NCBI GenBank assembly: GCA_027575805.1
Contig: JANBPU010000355.1
Span: 1 to 15,000 of the forward strand
DNA from: Mycoemilia scoparia
Lineage: Eukaryota; Kickxellomycota; Kickxellomycetes; Kickxellales; Kickxellaceae
DNA: 15,000 bases
Direction of reading: 5' to 3'
Positions within the stretch are counted from its first letter, which is position 1; each line of letters opens with the position of its first letter. The notes beneath the pieces were generated by a model. That model worked only from the letters and a program-made list of their open reading frames with translations, was not told the origin of the DNA and searched no databases. The position numbers were made by a program, and so were the translations under genes. This document shows positions 8,258 through 15,000 of the stretch, one piece after another.

Positions 8258-8719
8258 TGGATCCGCTGATGTTTGGGCCAAAATCTGAGGGTCCGCCTTT
8301 CTATCTACTACCATAGATTCGAGCACTAGCTAGTCTGGTCATACGCTAAAAAGGGCGTGCTTACCAAATTAAATAAAATAATCTTGGCTGCTGCTGAGAT
8401 AGGATGATTAAGCTCTTTAAAAAGATTAATTGTTTGGCTGCTGCTGAGATAATTTAATCGTTGTTGTTATGAGGCCCATACTCAGCCAGCATCTGATCAG
8501 TTTCTTGTTACTTTTTGTTTTGGTGTCACTTGAATTAATGCACACTCTCTCTTACAACATTTAAAAGCGCCTTTTAATTTGTATTTTTTACTGTTCTGTT
8601 TTTCTACATTTATCAACCTTACCCTTGGTTGCACCGCCACTACAAAGTTACCAAGAAAGCACTTTTTTAAACACACATTTCAACACCTTTATAACTACTT
8701 TGCGTATATCGTTTTTCCA

Positions 8720-9022
8720 ATGGGTTGTTGTTTCAGCCGTGAAGAAACTGACTCTGACGTACTGGTAAATAATATAAATTGACAATTAATAGTAATGGCC
8801 AGTTCAAAACCACAGTTTTGCAATAACATGTGTGTTGCTTATTTAACTATTGAATTTGGGTGGAAATGTATGTAGGCAGACGAACATACTAGGCTTATAA
8901 ATAGCAGCAACAACAACAACAATAATAATACCAATTCGCAATATAATATACACACAGAAACATCGTCTCAAGCCGAAATGTAAGTTAGCAACAACAGCAA
9001 CAGCAGCAGCACTAGTTGGTTA

Positions 9023-9065
<43 letters not shown>

Positions 9066-9864
9066 CTATTATTCTTTTTGTTTTATACATTAATAAATCA
9101 ATTGGTTGATTGGTTGATAGTGATGAGCAAGATAAGCTTTTGGGTGATCTCGAAAGGCAAATTCAAAAAACATATGACTTTGTTGAACACGTTCAAGAAA
9201 GGACAGCACAGTAAGCAAAATCTCCACATTCATTCATTCATTCATTCATTCCTTGATTGATTGATTGGTAGCAAAATATCCGAATATTCCTGAATTCCAT
9301 TTGATATTTAAACAACATGGACATTCGCTCGTTTGTAGGAAGTTCATAAGCAAAGCATTGCCACCAGAAGAGTTGATATATCTGGCCCAAGATGGTGGAA
9401 TCAACGAACAGCTTATACCAACACTCAACGCCTTCAATTCTCAATTCAAAAGGCCCATTGACCTTTCTACTGGAACAAAATACACCAGCACCAACGAAAT
9501 GCTCATAAAGCAGTTTTCAAACCCACACATCCCACAAAAGGATATCCAAGAGCTTGAAGGGTTTGCAGAAAAGATCATGCAAGCCTACCACCACGGATTC
9601 CAGATAGCCCCACCACCAAATATTTTAAGGAACCTGGACATTGGTGCACTCTATTCCGAAAATGAAGAGGAGGTTTATGACGACCAGGCCTTTATTTCCG
9701 ACTATGACCAGAACGATGACGACTTTATTTCTGAACATGATGATGCACTTAATGCCACTAGTGACGGTTATCACCAAGTTCCTGGCCCTTTACCACTTGA
9801 CGAGAATGGCAGCATTCCTCTAGAAGATTTATCTAACGACCACCACCACCACCACCACATCTAA
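8720..9864 (+). CDS. LAMTOR1: LAMTOR1/Ego1-like Ragulator lipid anchor (four exons)
   Basis: Exons 8720-8764, 8876-8979, 9121-9210 and 9339-9864 keep frame throughout and give 254 residues. All three introns are GT-AG. LAMTOR1 tethers Ragulator and Rag GTPases to the lysosome or vacuole for TORC1 signalling. Exon 1 starts MGCCFS, a classic myristoylation site (Gly2, Ser6) with palmitoylation cysteines 3 and 4, followed by acidic residues as in the animal protein. Exon 2 gives ADEHTRLIN and an Asn/Ser run; exon 3 gives a DEQDKLLGDLERQIQ helix. Exon 4 gives the C-terminal helix IPQKDIQELEGFAEKIMQAY (about 144-163), comparable to the animal [20 protein letters not shown]. Residues after about 185 form an acidic tail ending in six histidines, which the 161-residue human protein lacks. 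An alternative acceptor at 9271 would truncate the protein. Confidence 0.75.
9022..9073. repeat. (AAT)n/(ATT)n palindromic microsatellite in LAMTOR1 intron 2
   Basis: About ten AAT units are followed at once by about six ATT/ACT units. The intron RNA could fold into an A-U hairpin between the donor (8980) and the acceptor (9120). Upstream in the same intron lie CAACAG and CAGCAG runs. Confidence 0.85.
9228..9267. repeat. (ATTC)n then (TTGA)n microsatellite in LAMTOR1 intron 3
   Basis: About six ATTC units are followed by about three to four TTGA units. The run ends just before a usable but frame-breaking TAG acceptor at 9271; the productive acceptor is at 9338. Confidence 0.85.
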
Positions 9865-10509
9865 CGACATTCTCACTTATCTCTCCTCTTCAATTTTACA
9901 TGTTTTCTATTATATTTTTAATATTTTCCCTCGATGTAACATCCTCAGCACCCTTTAATGTAGCTTCATGACACATCCATTTCTTGATTTTGCTAAGCTT
10001 TATTTGCTCTAATCGCCATTGCTATTACCATGATGGAAAAGGCTGGATTCCAAGTTGTCAGTGCTGATCGCATGTGTTTGTTCTGCTACTCTGAGCGCTT
10101 AAAACAAATGGAGCATGCGCCATGCCGCAGTCTTTTTGAACATGGCCCATCAAACTGCCACACGGTCCCAGCATGTGTGTTATCTGGCAAATTCTCCATC
10201 TAAAGAAAACAGATTGATGCCCTTATACATTCCCTGCAAGTCGGCTCATAGTCCATATACGCTTTGGCTGGAGCCTGACAGGTTATTGGCCATTATCCAG
10301 GGTATCATCCTGGTACATCTTTGAAGTGGATTCTGCCATCTGGTATGTACAGCCAACCACCATGGCACTCTCTGCTCGCTCTTTTCTTGCTATTCTTATA
10401 AAGGTCTTTTTTCTGTTACAGATGATTAATCTCGCTGATGTAAGCTGCTTGCTTGCTTCCTTTTATCATTCGTTTGATTTCCCCATCTTTTCTTTATTAA
10501 ATAAAAAGG
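9865..10509. other. Intergenic region between LAMTOR1 and the secreted-protein gene
   Basis: No supported gene is seen. A 57-codon frame at 10030-10203 (plus) carries CLFC and five cysteines in all, but has no recognised family and overlaps repeat-derived DNA. On the minus strand the segment from about 10360 down to 10030 reads as two or three open stretches separated by stops, which could be a decayed coding sequence. The inverted dispersed-repeat copy 2 is at 10263-10338. The last 150 bases are pyrimidine-rich and probably form the promoter of the next gene. Confidence 0.4.
10263..10338 (-). repeat. Diverged dispersed repeat, copy 2 (inverted)
   Basis: The reverse complement matches 7880-7955 along all 76 bases without gaps (58 identical by hand count). 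On the minus strand the copy runs from TGGCAGAATC to the GTCAGGCTCCAGCCAAA end. Beyond that end the two copies diverge, because copy 1 joins MITE sequence there. Confidence 0.6.
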
Positions 10510-11003
10510 ATGCTTTGTCTATACTTTGCTGTTTTGGTCGCTGCAACACCTTCGTTTTGTTTTGCAGGCACTACAGGCAAGGCCAATGTCAATGTTATCG
10601 AAACACGACAAACTAAGCCTGTTGATGTTTTGGATAAAAGAGGGTATCTCACATCTACTATTCGGCCAAGAGTCGTGGTTCCTCAATTCATTCCAAGTGT
10701 CGTGGTTACTGAAGCATTTGTACCTCCAGATCTCACATTTACTTTCAGCACAAGAGGCACCCAGAGTTCTGGGACACCATCCCCCTCACTTGCCAATACT
10801 AATACACAAAGTAAGTATTTAAGCTTTTCCAACACTATTTTTCAACTAAAATTTATTTGTATTGATTACTCATCTAAAATATAGGTACAAGCACTTCATT
10901 GTCAGAATCGTCAAGTACAGCTACCAGCAGAACTTTTACCTTTAATAGTTCTGACTTTAGTGTTATACCTGATGAGCCCATCACTCCATCAACAACCTCA
11001 TAA
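10510..11003 (+). CDS. Small secreted Ser/Thr-rich protein with a dibasic site, unrecognised
   Basis: Exons 10510-10810 and 10885-11003 join in phase 1 (A|GT gives Ser) to give 139 residues; the 74-nt intron runs GTAAGT to ATATAG. Residues 1-19 look like a signal peptide (MLCLYFAVLVAATPSFCFA, cleavage likely after A19). A Lys-Arg pair at 43-44 could be a Kex2-type processing site, releasing a chain that starts GYLTSTIRPRVVVPQFIP. The middle has alternating hydrophobic VVVPQF and VVVTEAF segments; the last 60 residues are rich in Ser and Thr and contain one N-glycosylation sequon (NSS at 121). The mature protein has no cysteines. A role at the cell wall or in secretion is inference. Without splicing, the frame would end at 10884 after 124 residues. 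I do not recognise the family. Confidence 0.6.
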
Positions 11004-11141
11004 CCTTAAAACCTGTAATTATAATATAACCAAATAGAATTGCTGCTTGATTTGTTTAACAGTTTCAACAAAAAAATCATTACAGGTTTTAATTTCTGCT
11101 TATAATATCAACATTAATTATAATTCATAAAATAGCATTCA

Positions 11142-11232
11142 TATGAGTTATTATTTTTGAAGGGCTATAGAGTCGCTCATTTGGCTGGGATTGCCCCTAT
11201 AACTATTCTCACTTCAAAAATTATGATCCATA
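11142..11232 (-). mobile_element. MITE-like TA-flanked element, copy C (91 bp, inverted)
   Basis: Read on the minus strand it starts TATGGATCATAATTTTTGAA, carries AGCCAAATGAGCGACTCTAT, and ends AATAATAACTCATA. Length is the same as copy B (8167-8257) and most of the interior matches it, so the two belong to one subfamily inserted in opposite orientations. Confidence 0.75.
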
Positions 11233-11561
11233 TTCATTTATCATGAATTTAAATTACATGGGCGCTATTGTCTAAATTACATTACTCCAAAAAAGGGATG
11301 GGTAAAATTGATTTCATGTAATGGGCCTGATTTAATCCTAGTAATCACCATATCAGCCATCCTCTGACTTTGAACAGCCCTTGTTACTAGGAGGTCAGCC
11401 CACTACTCTGTTTGATTGATATCTTCATTTTAGTATCGAGGGTTCTTGATTTCGCGATTCTTAAATTTGTGTCTAACTTTGACTTTTGTTTCTGTTGTTT
11501 TCCCCTTTTATGGTTTAACATATTTATATACAAAAATTTATACATCAAATTGTAATTATAT

Positions 11562-11576
11562 ACACACACACACACA
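11562..11576. repeat. Short (AC)n microsatellite
   Basis: About seven to eight AC units are flanked by TA-rich sequence in the NDUFA13 upstream region. Confidence 0.8.
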
Positions 11577-11721
11577 TACATATATTTTATATAAACGATT
11601 TGTGAATCTATAAAGTAAGTTGACTCGGATTGTTATACTCGCCCAAGTTCAGTTGCTTTAAATGAGTTTAAATTGCTGAATCCAACCACGATTATGTCAA
11701 CCAATATACTACAATCACCAT

Positions 11722-11729
11722 TATAAATA
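11722..11729 (+). promoter_or_regulatory. Candidate TATA box for NDUFA13
   Basis: TATAAATA lies about 70 bases upstream of the ATG at 11798, in otherwise mixed-composition DNA. The position suits a core promoter, but no transcript start can be read. Confidence 0.35.
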
Positions 11730-11797
11730 GAGCATTTACTAACCCTTGTTCATTTTGGGTTCTTTTTTGTGCACCGCTAATAGAGGCATATTATATA

Positions 11798-12321
11798 ATG
11801 GCTTCTCGGGCAGTTCAAGACCATGGTGTAAGTGGGGCATACCCAAGGATCCAGTATGAGCGCAGACTCCCAAAGAAGGGGCCATCTGGTATTGTTTTCT
11901 TGGGCGCTATTGCTGGTGTCATGGGCTACGGTTGGTACAAAGTATACCAGGGAATTATGGAACGCAAGTAAGTAAACATCTACCTCACCATCAACTCCGC
12001 TCTCTCTATACATTACAGCATTGGATATACTAGTTCAAAGTTTAATTAATCCAACACACCTGTGGATAAAATATCAAATACTCAATTTTTAGGGAACTCG
12101 ATCGCGAAAAGATGTGGTCTCGTATTCACTTGGTCCCTGTCCTCCAGGCTGAATCCGATCGTGATGAACATCGTAGAAACAAAGCTGCTGAGGCTCGTGA
12201 AAGAGAGATTATGAAGGGTGTTGAAGGTTGGGAAGTTGGGAAGAATGTTTACAACTCCAACAAATACATGGGTGTGACAATTGCCAACATTCCAAAGAGC
12301 CAGCAGCCCTCCAACAACTAG
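11798..12321 (+). CDS. NDUFA13: NADH dehydrogenase subunit NDUFA13 / GRIM-19
   Basis: Exons 11798-11967 and 12093-12321 join in phase 2 (AA|G gives Lys) to give 132 residues; the 125-nt intron runs GTAAGT to TTTTAG. GRIM-19 is an accessory subunit of mitochondrial respiratory complex I in the inner membrane. The N-terminal segment is rich in Pro and basic residues (residues 14-29, with YPRIQYERRLPKKGPSG). It is followed by one membrane helix at about 30-51 (GIVFLGAIAGVMGYGWYKVY). A charged coiled helix continues (ERKELDREKMWSRIHLVPVL, then EAREREIM), with the conserved WSR and LVPVLQAE motifs. Animal forms are about 144 residues, so this is full length. The subunit fits an organism that has complex I. 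Confidence 0.92.
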
Positions 12322-13164
12322 ACACATATAAATACTTTTGTTTGATTTTACTTCTGCTATATACTATACATGCACAAATACATCGTTACTCTAGAATATA
12401 TTTGTAATTTTTGCCAAGGCTATTATGTGCATACAACTGAATTACACCTTTACAATAACCAAAACTATTCTTGAGATGTTAAATTATCACTTTTATTTAG
12501 ACTGAACAAAAAATCCTAGTGCCGCTTGGTTTATTCTAACCAAGATAAGCCCACACATCATATGGATCATAATTTTTGAAGGACTAAGTTTTACTAGTAG
12601 GCCAGTTTCAACCTGCATACTAGCCAGCCCAAATTATCATTGATAACATTAGTTTAGCCCTTCAAAAATAATCACTCATATACACTAATAATTATGTGTG
12701 TGTTAAATCTGCAACTGTAGCAAACATCATTAACCCATAAACATCATAAAAACTAAAATCTCACTAGTTTGCAAACCTAATGATTGCAATTTAGATTAAA
12801 TCCATATTAATAGCTCATCATCGAACTCATTTTTATGACAGACAGTTCAGTGGTTACTTTACCTATTTTTGTGGACTGAGTTGCCTTAGAATGCGTTCTG
12901 CGTTTTGTGACAGATACAATAATAGCCCCTTCCAGGTCATTGTTGCATTGTAACTTTGCTGTCTATTTGAGTTCTTTATCTACTGGTGTGAGCTTATAAG
13001 AACGTAGAGTCCTGGACTCGTCCAGGGTCTTTGTGGTATCATAGTACATGGTCGGCGAATTAATTCTTCTACCTGGTTATGTCTCCTTTACCCACTACAG
13101 CCATACATACACCCCTGCATTTCATTTGATTTTATAATAAATTTTCAACCACTTGTGTCCTCTA
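12322..13164. other. Intergenic region downstream of NDUFA13
   Basis: It holds the NDUFA13 3' UTR, a MITE-like element (12561-12680) and AT-rich DNA. A CCTGGA-CTCG-TCCAGG inverted repeat occurs near 13011-13026. I see no coding exon or RNA gene. Confidence 0.5.
12561..12680 (+). mobile_element. MITE-like TA-flanked element, copy D (120 bp)
   Basis: The ends TATGGATCATAATTTTTGAA and TTCAAAAATAATCACTCATA match the family terminal repeats. The interior is different from copies B, C, E and F and lacks the AGCCAAATG block, so this is a separate subfamily or an element that exchanged its core. Confidence 0.65.
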
Positions 13165-13270
13165 TATGGATTATAATTTTTGAAGAGTGAATATTTATAG
13201 GGGAAATCACAGCTAAAAAGGTATCCAATTTTACTAGTCAACTTTCACCCTTCAGAAACTATTACCCATA
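13165..13270 (+). mobile_element. MITE-like TA-flanked element, copy E (106 bp)
   Basis: The ends TATGGATTATAATTTTTGAA and AACTATTACCCATA are terminal inverted repeats of the family. The interior has ATAGGGGAAATCACAGC and AACTTTCACCCTTC, shared with copy F. Its right TA (13269-13270) is also the left TA of copy F. Confidence 0.7.
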
Positions 13271-13387
13271 TGGGCAATAATTTTTGAAGGATAAATTTTG
13301 GGGACCAATGATTATAGGGGAAATCACAGCCAAATGGATGTCCAGTTGTACTGGTAAACTTTCACCCTTCAAAAATTATTACCCATA
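13269..13387 (+). mobile_element. MITE-like TA-flanked element, copy F (119 bp)
   Basis: This is the best-preserved copy: TATGGGCAATAATTTTTGAAGG on the left pairs with CCTTCAAAAATTATTACCCATA on the right with one mismatch. It shares TATAGGGGAAATCACAGC and AACTTTCACCCTTCA with copy E and directly abuts it. Confidence 0.75.
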
Positions 13388-13559
13388 TATACCAGCATTT
13401 TTCATGCTTCAGATTCTAATAAAGCAAATGGGTGTTATTTATGTATGCCATGTGGTTTAAATATATAAAACCATGCAGGGAATTTGGATAGTAAAACATC
13501 ATCCATATGGCACTGGTTTTAAACTAGGTATATAAATGTAATGTACTGCTTTTTATTAT

Positions 13560-14078
13560 TGACAGACCAGGGTCGTCCGGGACAAGCCTCAACTGTTCTG
13601 AATAAGTTATTACTAAAAAGACTTTCGTTCAGAACAGGGATAAGGGAAAAGCACAAGGGTGCGTGGATAACAGAATAATAATATCATTCAGGATGAATCT
13701 GAACAGGGAAAAAGGATGTGAATAAGGAATAACAATAAAGAATTGTCCTGAATGCAAATGGACGGGAAAGAATGATTTCAAATGGAAAACAATAAGGTTT
13801 AAACTATAACTCTTCAAATCCTTTCAACCACAACTTTATTTTTAAATAAATAAAAGTATGATTATATAAAAGGTAATGAAGATCGCGAAACTCTTCATTG
13901 AACTAACTAAACTAATAAAAAGTAAATGAGGAATGCAGTCCTCAGCTTATAATCATGATTGATTCAGAATCACTCTGATCAACTGAAAGTTGTTCAGGGC
14001 GATCCTGAATCGTTCAGGACGAAATAATCCCATCTGGGATCATTCAGGGCAGACCATGTGGGCTACGGCCCAACATCA
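13560..14078 (-). mobile_element. Putative 3' LTR of a minus-strand LTR retrotransposon
   Basis: Read on the minus strand the block begins TGATGTTGGGCCGTAGCCC directly after a polypurine tract and ends GGTCTGTCA, giving the TG...CA ends typical of LTRs. Length is 519 bp. It contains TATATAA (about 13863-13870), AATAAA-like signals, and several TTCAGGA/TCCTGAA motifs. The layout ORF, stop, polypurine tract, LTR matches the 3' end of Ty3/gypsy-type elements. The partner LTR and target-site duplication lie outside the window, so the left boundary is inferred from the TG...CA rule. Confidence 0.5.
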
Positions 14079-14089
14079 CCCCCTTCCTT
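14079..14089 (-). other. Candidate polypurine tract (plus-strand primer site)
   Basis: On the minus strand AAGGAAGGGGG sits between the stop codon of the adjacent ORF (14106-14108) and the TGATGTTGG start of the LTR-like block. Position and composition fit a retrotransposon polypurine tract. Confidence 0.5.
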
Positions 14090-14105
14090 AACAGAAACCT
14101 CGGCA

Positions 14106-15000
14106 TTAGGTGGAGCTTTCCACGGTACTTGCTTCACTACCACCATCTTCCTCTTCATTATCGTCATCATTTTCATCTTCTTCATTATTATCAACAGCTT
14201 CTTCCTCTTCATTCTCATCCTCGAGTTCTTCCTCTTCATTTTCATCATCGGCTTCTTCCTCTACCGTTTCTTCAACTGGGGGAGCCATTGGTAGTACACG
14301 CGTACTGCTTGACCATCGTTTACTCCTCAAGGGTTTGATCATACGGTCGATCCTGTTTACAAGGTCCAATTCATATTGTTTAGCGCATACTAACCTTCTG
14401 TTCTGAAAGGCCCTTGCTACCCATTGTATAACGCGGTATTCTTGGGTGCTGTCAAACAAGGAGTGTCGTCTACCCCATGCCCTAATTACCAGGTCTAGGT
14501 CGATGTTTCTCAAGATGCTGAAAGGATTACGTGAGTGCTCTGATCCAAAATCATTCAGGACGATTGGCCTCACTTCTGAAAGCATCATAGAGAAGTCCCC
14601 AAGATTTACGCGTATCTGTTGGCGGTTGTCACGGTACACCTCACCATAGCGTGCTCTGTCTTGACAGCATAACGTCTGTTGGCATTTCCCTGCTGGAGGA
14701 GGGGAATTCGCTGGCTGGTCGAACCATTCTTCTTTCACCGAGTTGTAGGGACTCTCTTTCTTTGGGTCACCTTGTGGTTTGACGCCTCTAGGTGGGGCTA
14801 ACTTGCTGAGTGTAGCAGACACTTCTGTTGATTCAGTTCCAGGCAATGGTTCTTTATTTTCCTCTATTTGGGTCTTAGAGGTACTGGCCACTTGCGACGA
14901 CGTACTCGGTTCCGGTTCCTTCTGCTTCTTTCTGGTCGATGTGTGACATTTCGGTGGTTCTTGGGGTTCTTTCCCCTTCCCTTTGCGTGACTTCTTTGGC
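14106..15000 (-). CDS. Partial ORF adjacent to the putative 3' LTR, unrecognised, acidic C-terminus
   Basis: The frame is open from the right edge to a TAA at 14108-14106, about 298 codons; no ATG start is visible, so the 5' end lies outside. The visible part begins basic (PKKSRKGKGK and RKKQK, possible nuclear-localisation signals) and passes through a Pro/Ser/Thr-rich linker. A probably folded region then follows (coordinates about 14700-14330; it includes NPFSILRNIDLDLVIRAWGR and EYRVIQWVARAFQNRRLVCA). It ends in about 55 mostly Glu/Asp residues. There are no integrase HHCC/DDE, reverse transcriptase, protease or zinc-knuckle motifs. Its place just before a polypurine tract and LTR suggests a third, non-gag-pol ORF of the element or a pol C-terminal extension. 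A host gene next to a solo LTR is the alternative. Confidence 0.5.
   Translation of the reverse strand, partial: PKKSRKGKGKEPQEPPKCHTSTRKKQKEPEPSTSSQVASTSKTQIEENKEPLPGTESTEVSATLSKLAPPRGVKPQGDPKKESPYNSVKEEWFDQPANSPPPAGKCQQTLCCQDRARYGEVYRDNRQQIRVNLGDFSMMLSEVRPIVLNDFGSEHSRNPFSILRNIDLDLVIRAWGRRHSLFDSTQEYRVIQWVARAFQNRRLVCAKQYELDLVNRIDRMIKPLRSKRWSSSTRVLPMAPPVEETVEEEADDENEEEELEDENEEEEAVDNNEEDENDDDNEEEDGGSEASTVESST

Larger units (their letters stand above)
6738..8719. other. Long gene-free region between divergent CCR4 and LAMTOR1
   Basis: No convincing gene is seen in about 2 kb. The CCR4-proximal part (6738-7400) is probably its promoter and leader and has GTGT-rich stretches near 7060-7100 and 7190-7205. 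The centre holds an imperfect hairpin region at 7554-7619, a diverged dispersed repeat at 7880-7955 joined to a MITE fragment (7949-7992), triplet runs at 8067-8102, a complete MITE-like element at 8167-8257, and two 15-bp GCTGCTGCTGAGAT repeats 50 bases apart at 8386 and 8436. The last 250 bases should be the LAMTOR1 promoter. Short ORFs here lack family signs. Confidence 0.5.
11004..11797. other. Intergenic region upstream of NDUFA13
   Basis: It contains one complete inverted MITE-like element (11142-11232), an (AC)n microsatellite (11562-11576) and AT-rich DNA. A TATAAATA box at 11722-11729, about 70 bases before the NDUFA13 start, is a plausible promoter element. No other gene is apparent. 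Confidence 0.5.

Noticed and set aside
8129..8326. A 65-codon minus-strand frame upstream of LAMTOR1
   Set aside because: About half of it is the MITE-like element, so the openness is explained by the repeat; no domain is visible.
8301..8330. A GATTCGAGC sequence resembling a tRNA T-loop
   Set aside because: No matching acceptor, D or anticodon stems are found around it.
9246..9444. Minus-strand frames opposite LAMTOR1 exon 4
   Set aside because: They are shadows of the coding exon and the ATTC/TTGA microsatellite.
10030..10203. A 57-codon plus-strand Cys-containing frame (MMEKAGFQ...)
   Set aside because: Cysteine spacing is irregular and the region adjoins repeat copy 2, with an equally open minus strand; too weak to call a gene.
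10362..10439. An upstream exon (MALSARS...) with a signal-like leader and a GTAAGC donor for the secreted protein
   Set aside because: Splicing to the TTTTGCAG acceptor at 10567 puts it in the wrong phase for the conserved-looking frame, while the ATG at 10510 already supplies a signal peptide in frame.
13002..13030. CCTGGACTCGTCCAGG hairpin considered as a terminator or tRNA arm
   Set aside because: It is an isolated 6-bp stem in a fungal intergenic region with no supporting structure.
14058..14406. Plus-strand Ser- and Phe/Ile-rich frames at the right end
   Set aside because: They are the antisense of the Glu/Asp-rich tail codons of the minus-strand ORF.

Overview
The window reads as nuclear DNA of a fungus. 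The six genes I can name are conserved eukaryotic genes. Introns are short (74 to 189 nt) with GTAAGT-like donors and TAG acceptors. Low-complexity runs (poly-Ala, poly-Thr, poly-Gln, poly-Asn, poly-His) interrupt several proteins. A complex I subunit is present, so this is not a Saccharomyces-type yeast. The AT-rich intergenic DNA, abundant microsatellites and many short inverted-repeat elements would suit an early-diverging (Mucoromycota-like) fungus; that placement is inference only.

Layout, left to right. Positions 1-322 may hold the 5' end of a divergent minus-strand gene. Positions 323-757 encode the mitoribosomal twin-CX9C protein mS37/Mrp10 (two exons). Positions 1027-1676 encode STN1 of the CST telomere complex (two exons, OB fold only). 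Positions 2321-2500 encode an unrecognised 59-residue protein with eight cysteines. Positions 2761-3639 encode the GINS subunit PSF1. Convergent to it, 4131-6737 (minus) encodes the CCR4 deadenylase. A 2-kb gene-free stretch follows. Positions 8720-9864 encode a four-exon LAMTOR1/Ego1-like lysosomal anchor of Ragulator, which I assembled across three introns. Positions 10510-11003 encode an unknown Ser/Thr-rich secreted protein. Positions 11798-12321 encode NDUFA13/GRIM-19. The last 1.5 kb looks like the 3' end of a minus-strand LTR retrotransposon: a 519-bp LTR-like block (13560-14078), a polypurine tract, and an ORF running off the right edge.

The right half is also rich in small repeats. 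At least five complete copies and one fragment of a 91-120 bp TA-flanked terminal-inverted-repeat element (MITE-like) lie between the genes, two of them abutting over a shared TA. A separate diverged 76-bp repeat occurs near 7880 and, inverted, near 10263.

The genes do not form one pathway. They cover housekeeping roles in mitochondrial translation and respiration, telomere maintenance and replication, mRNA decay, and TORC1 signalling. The least explained material is the small Cys-rich ORF, the secreted protein, the MITE family and the ORF next to the LTR.
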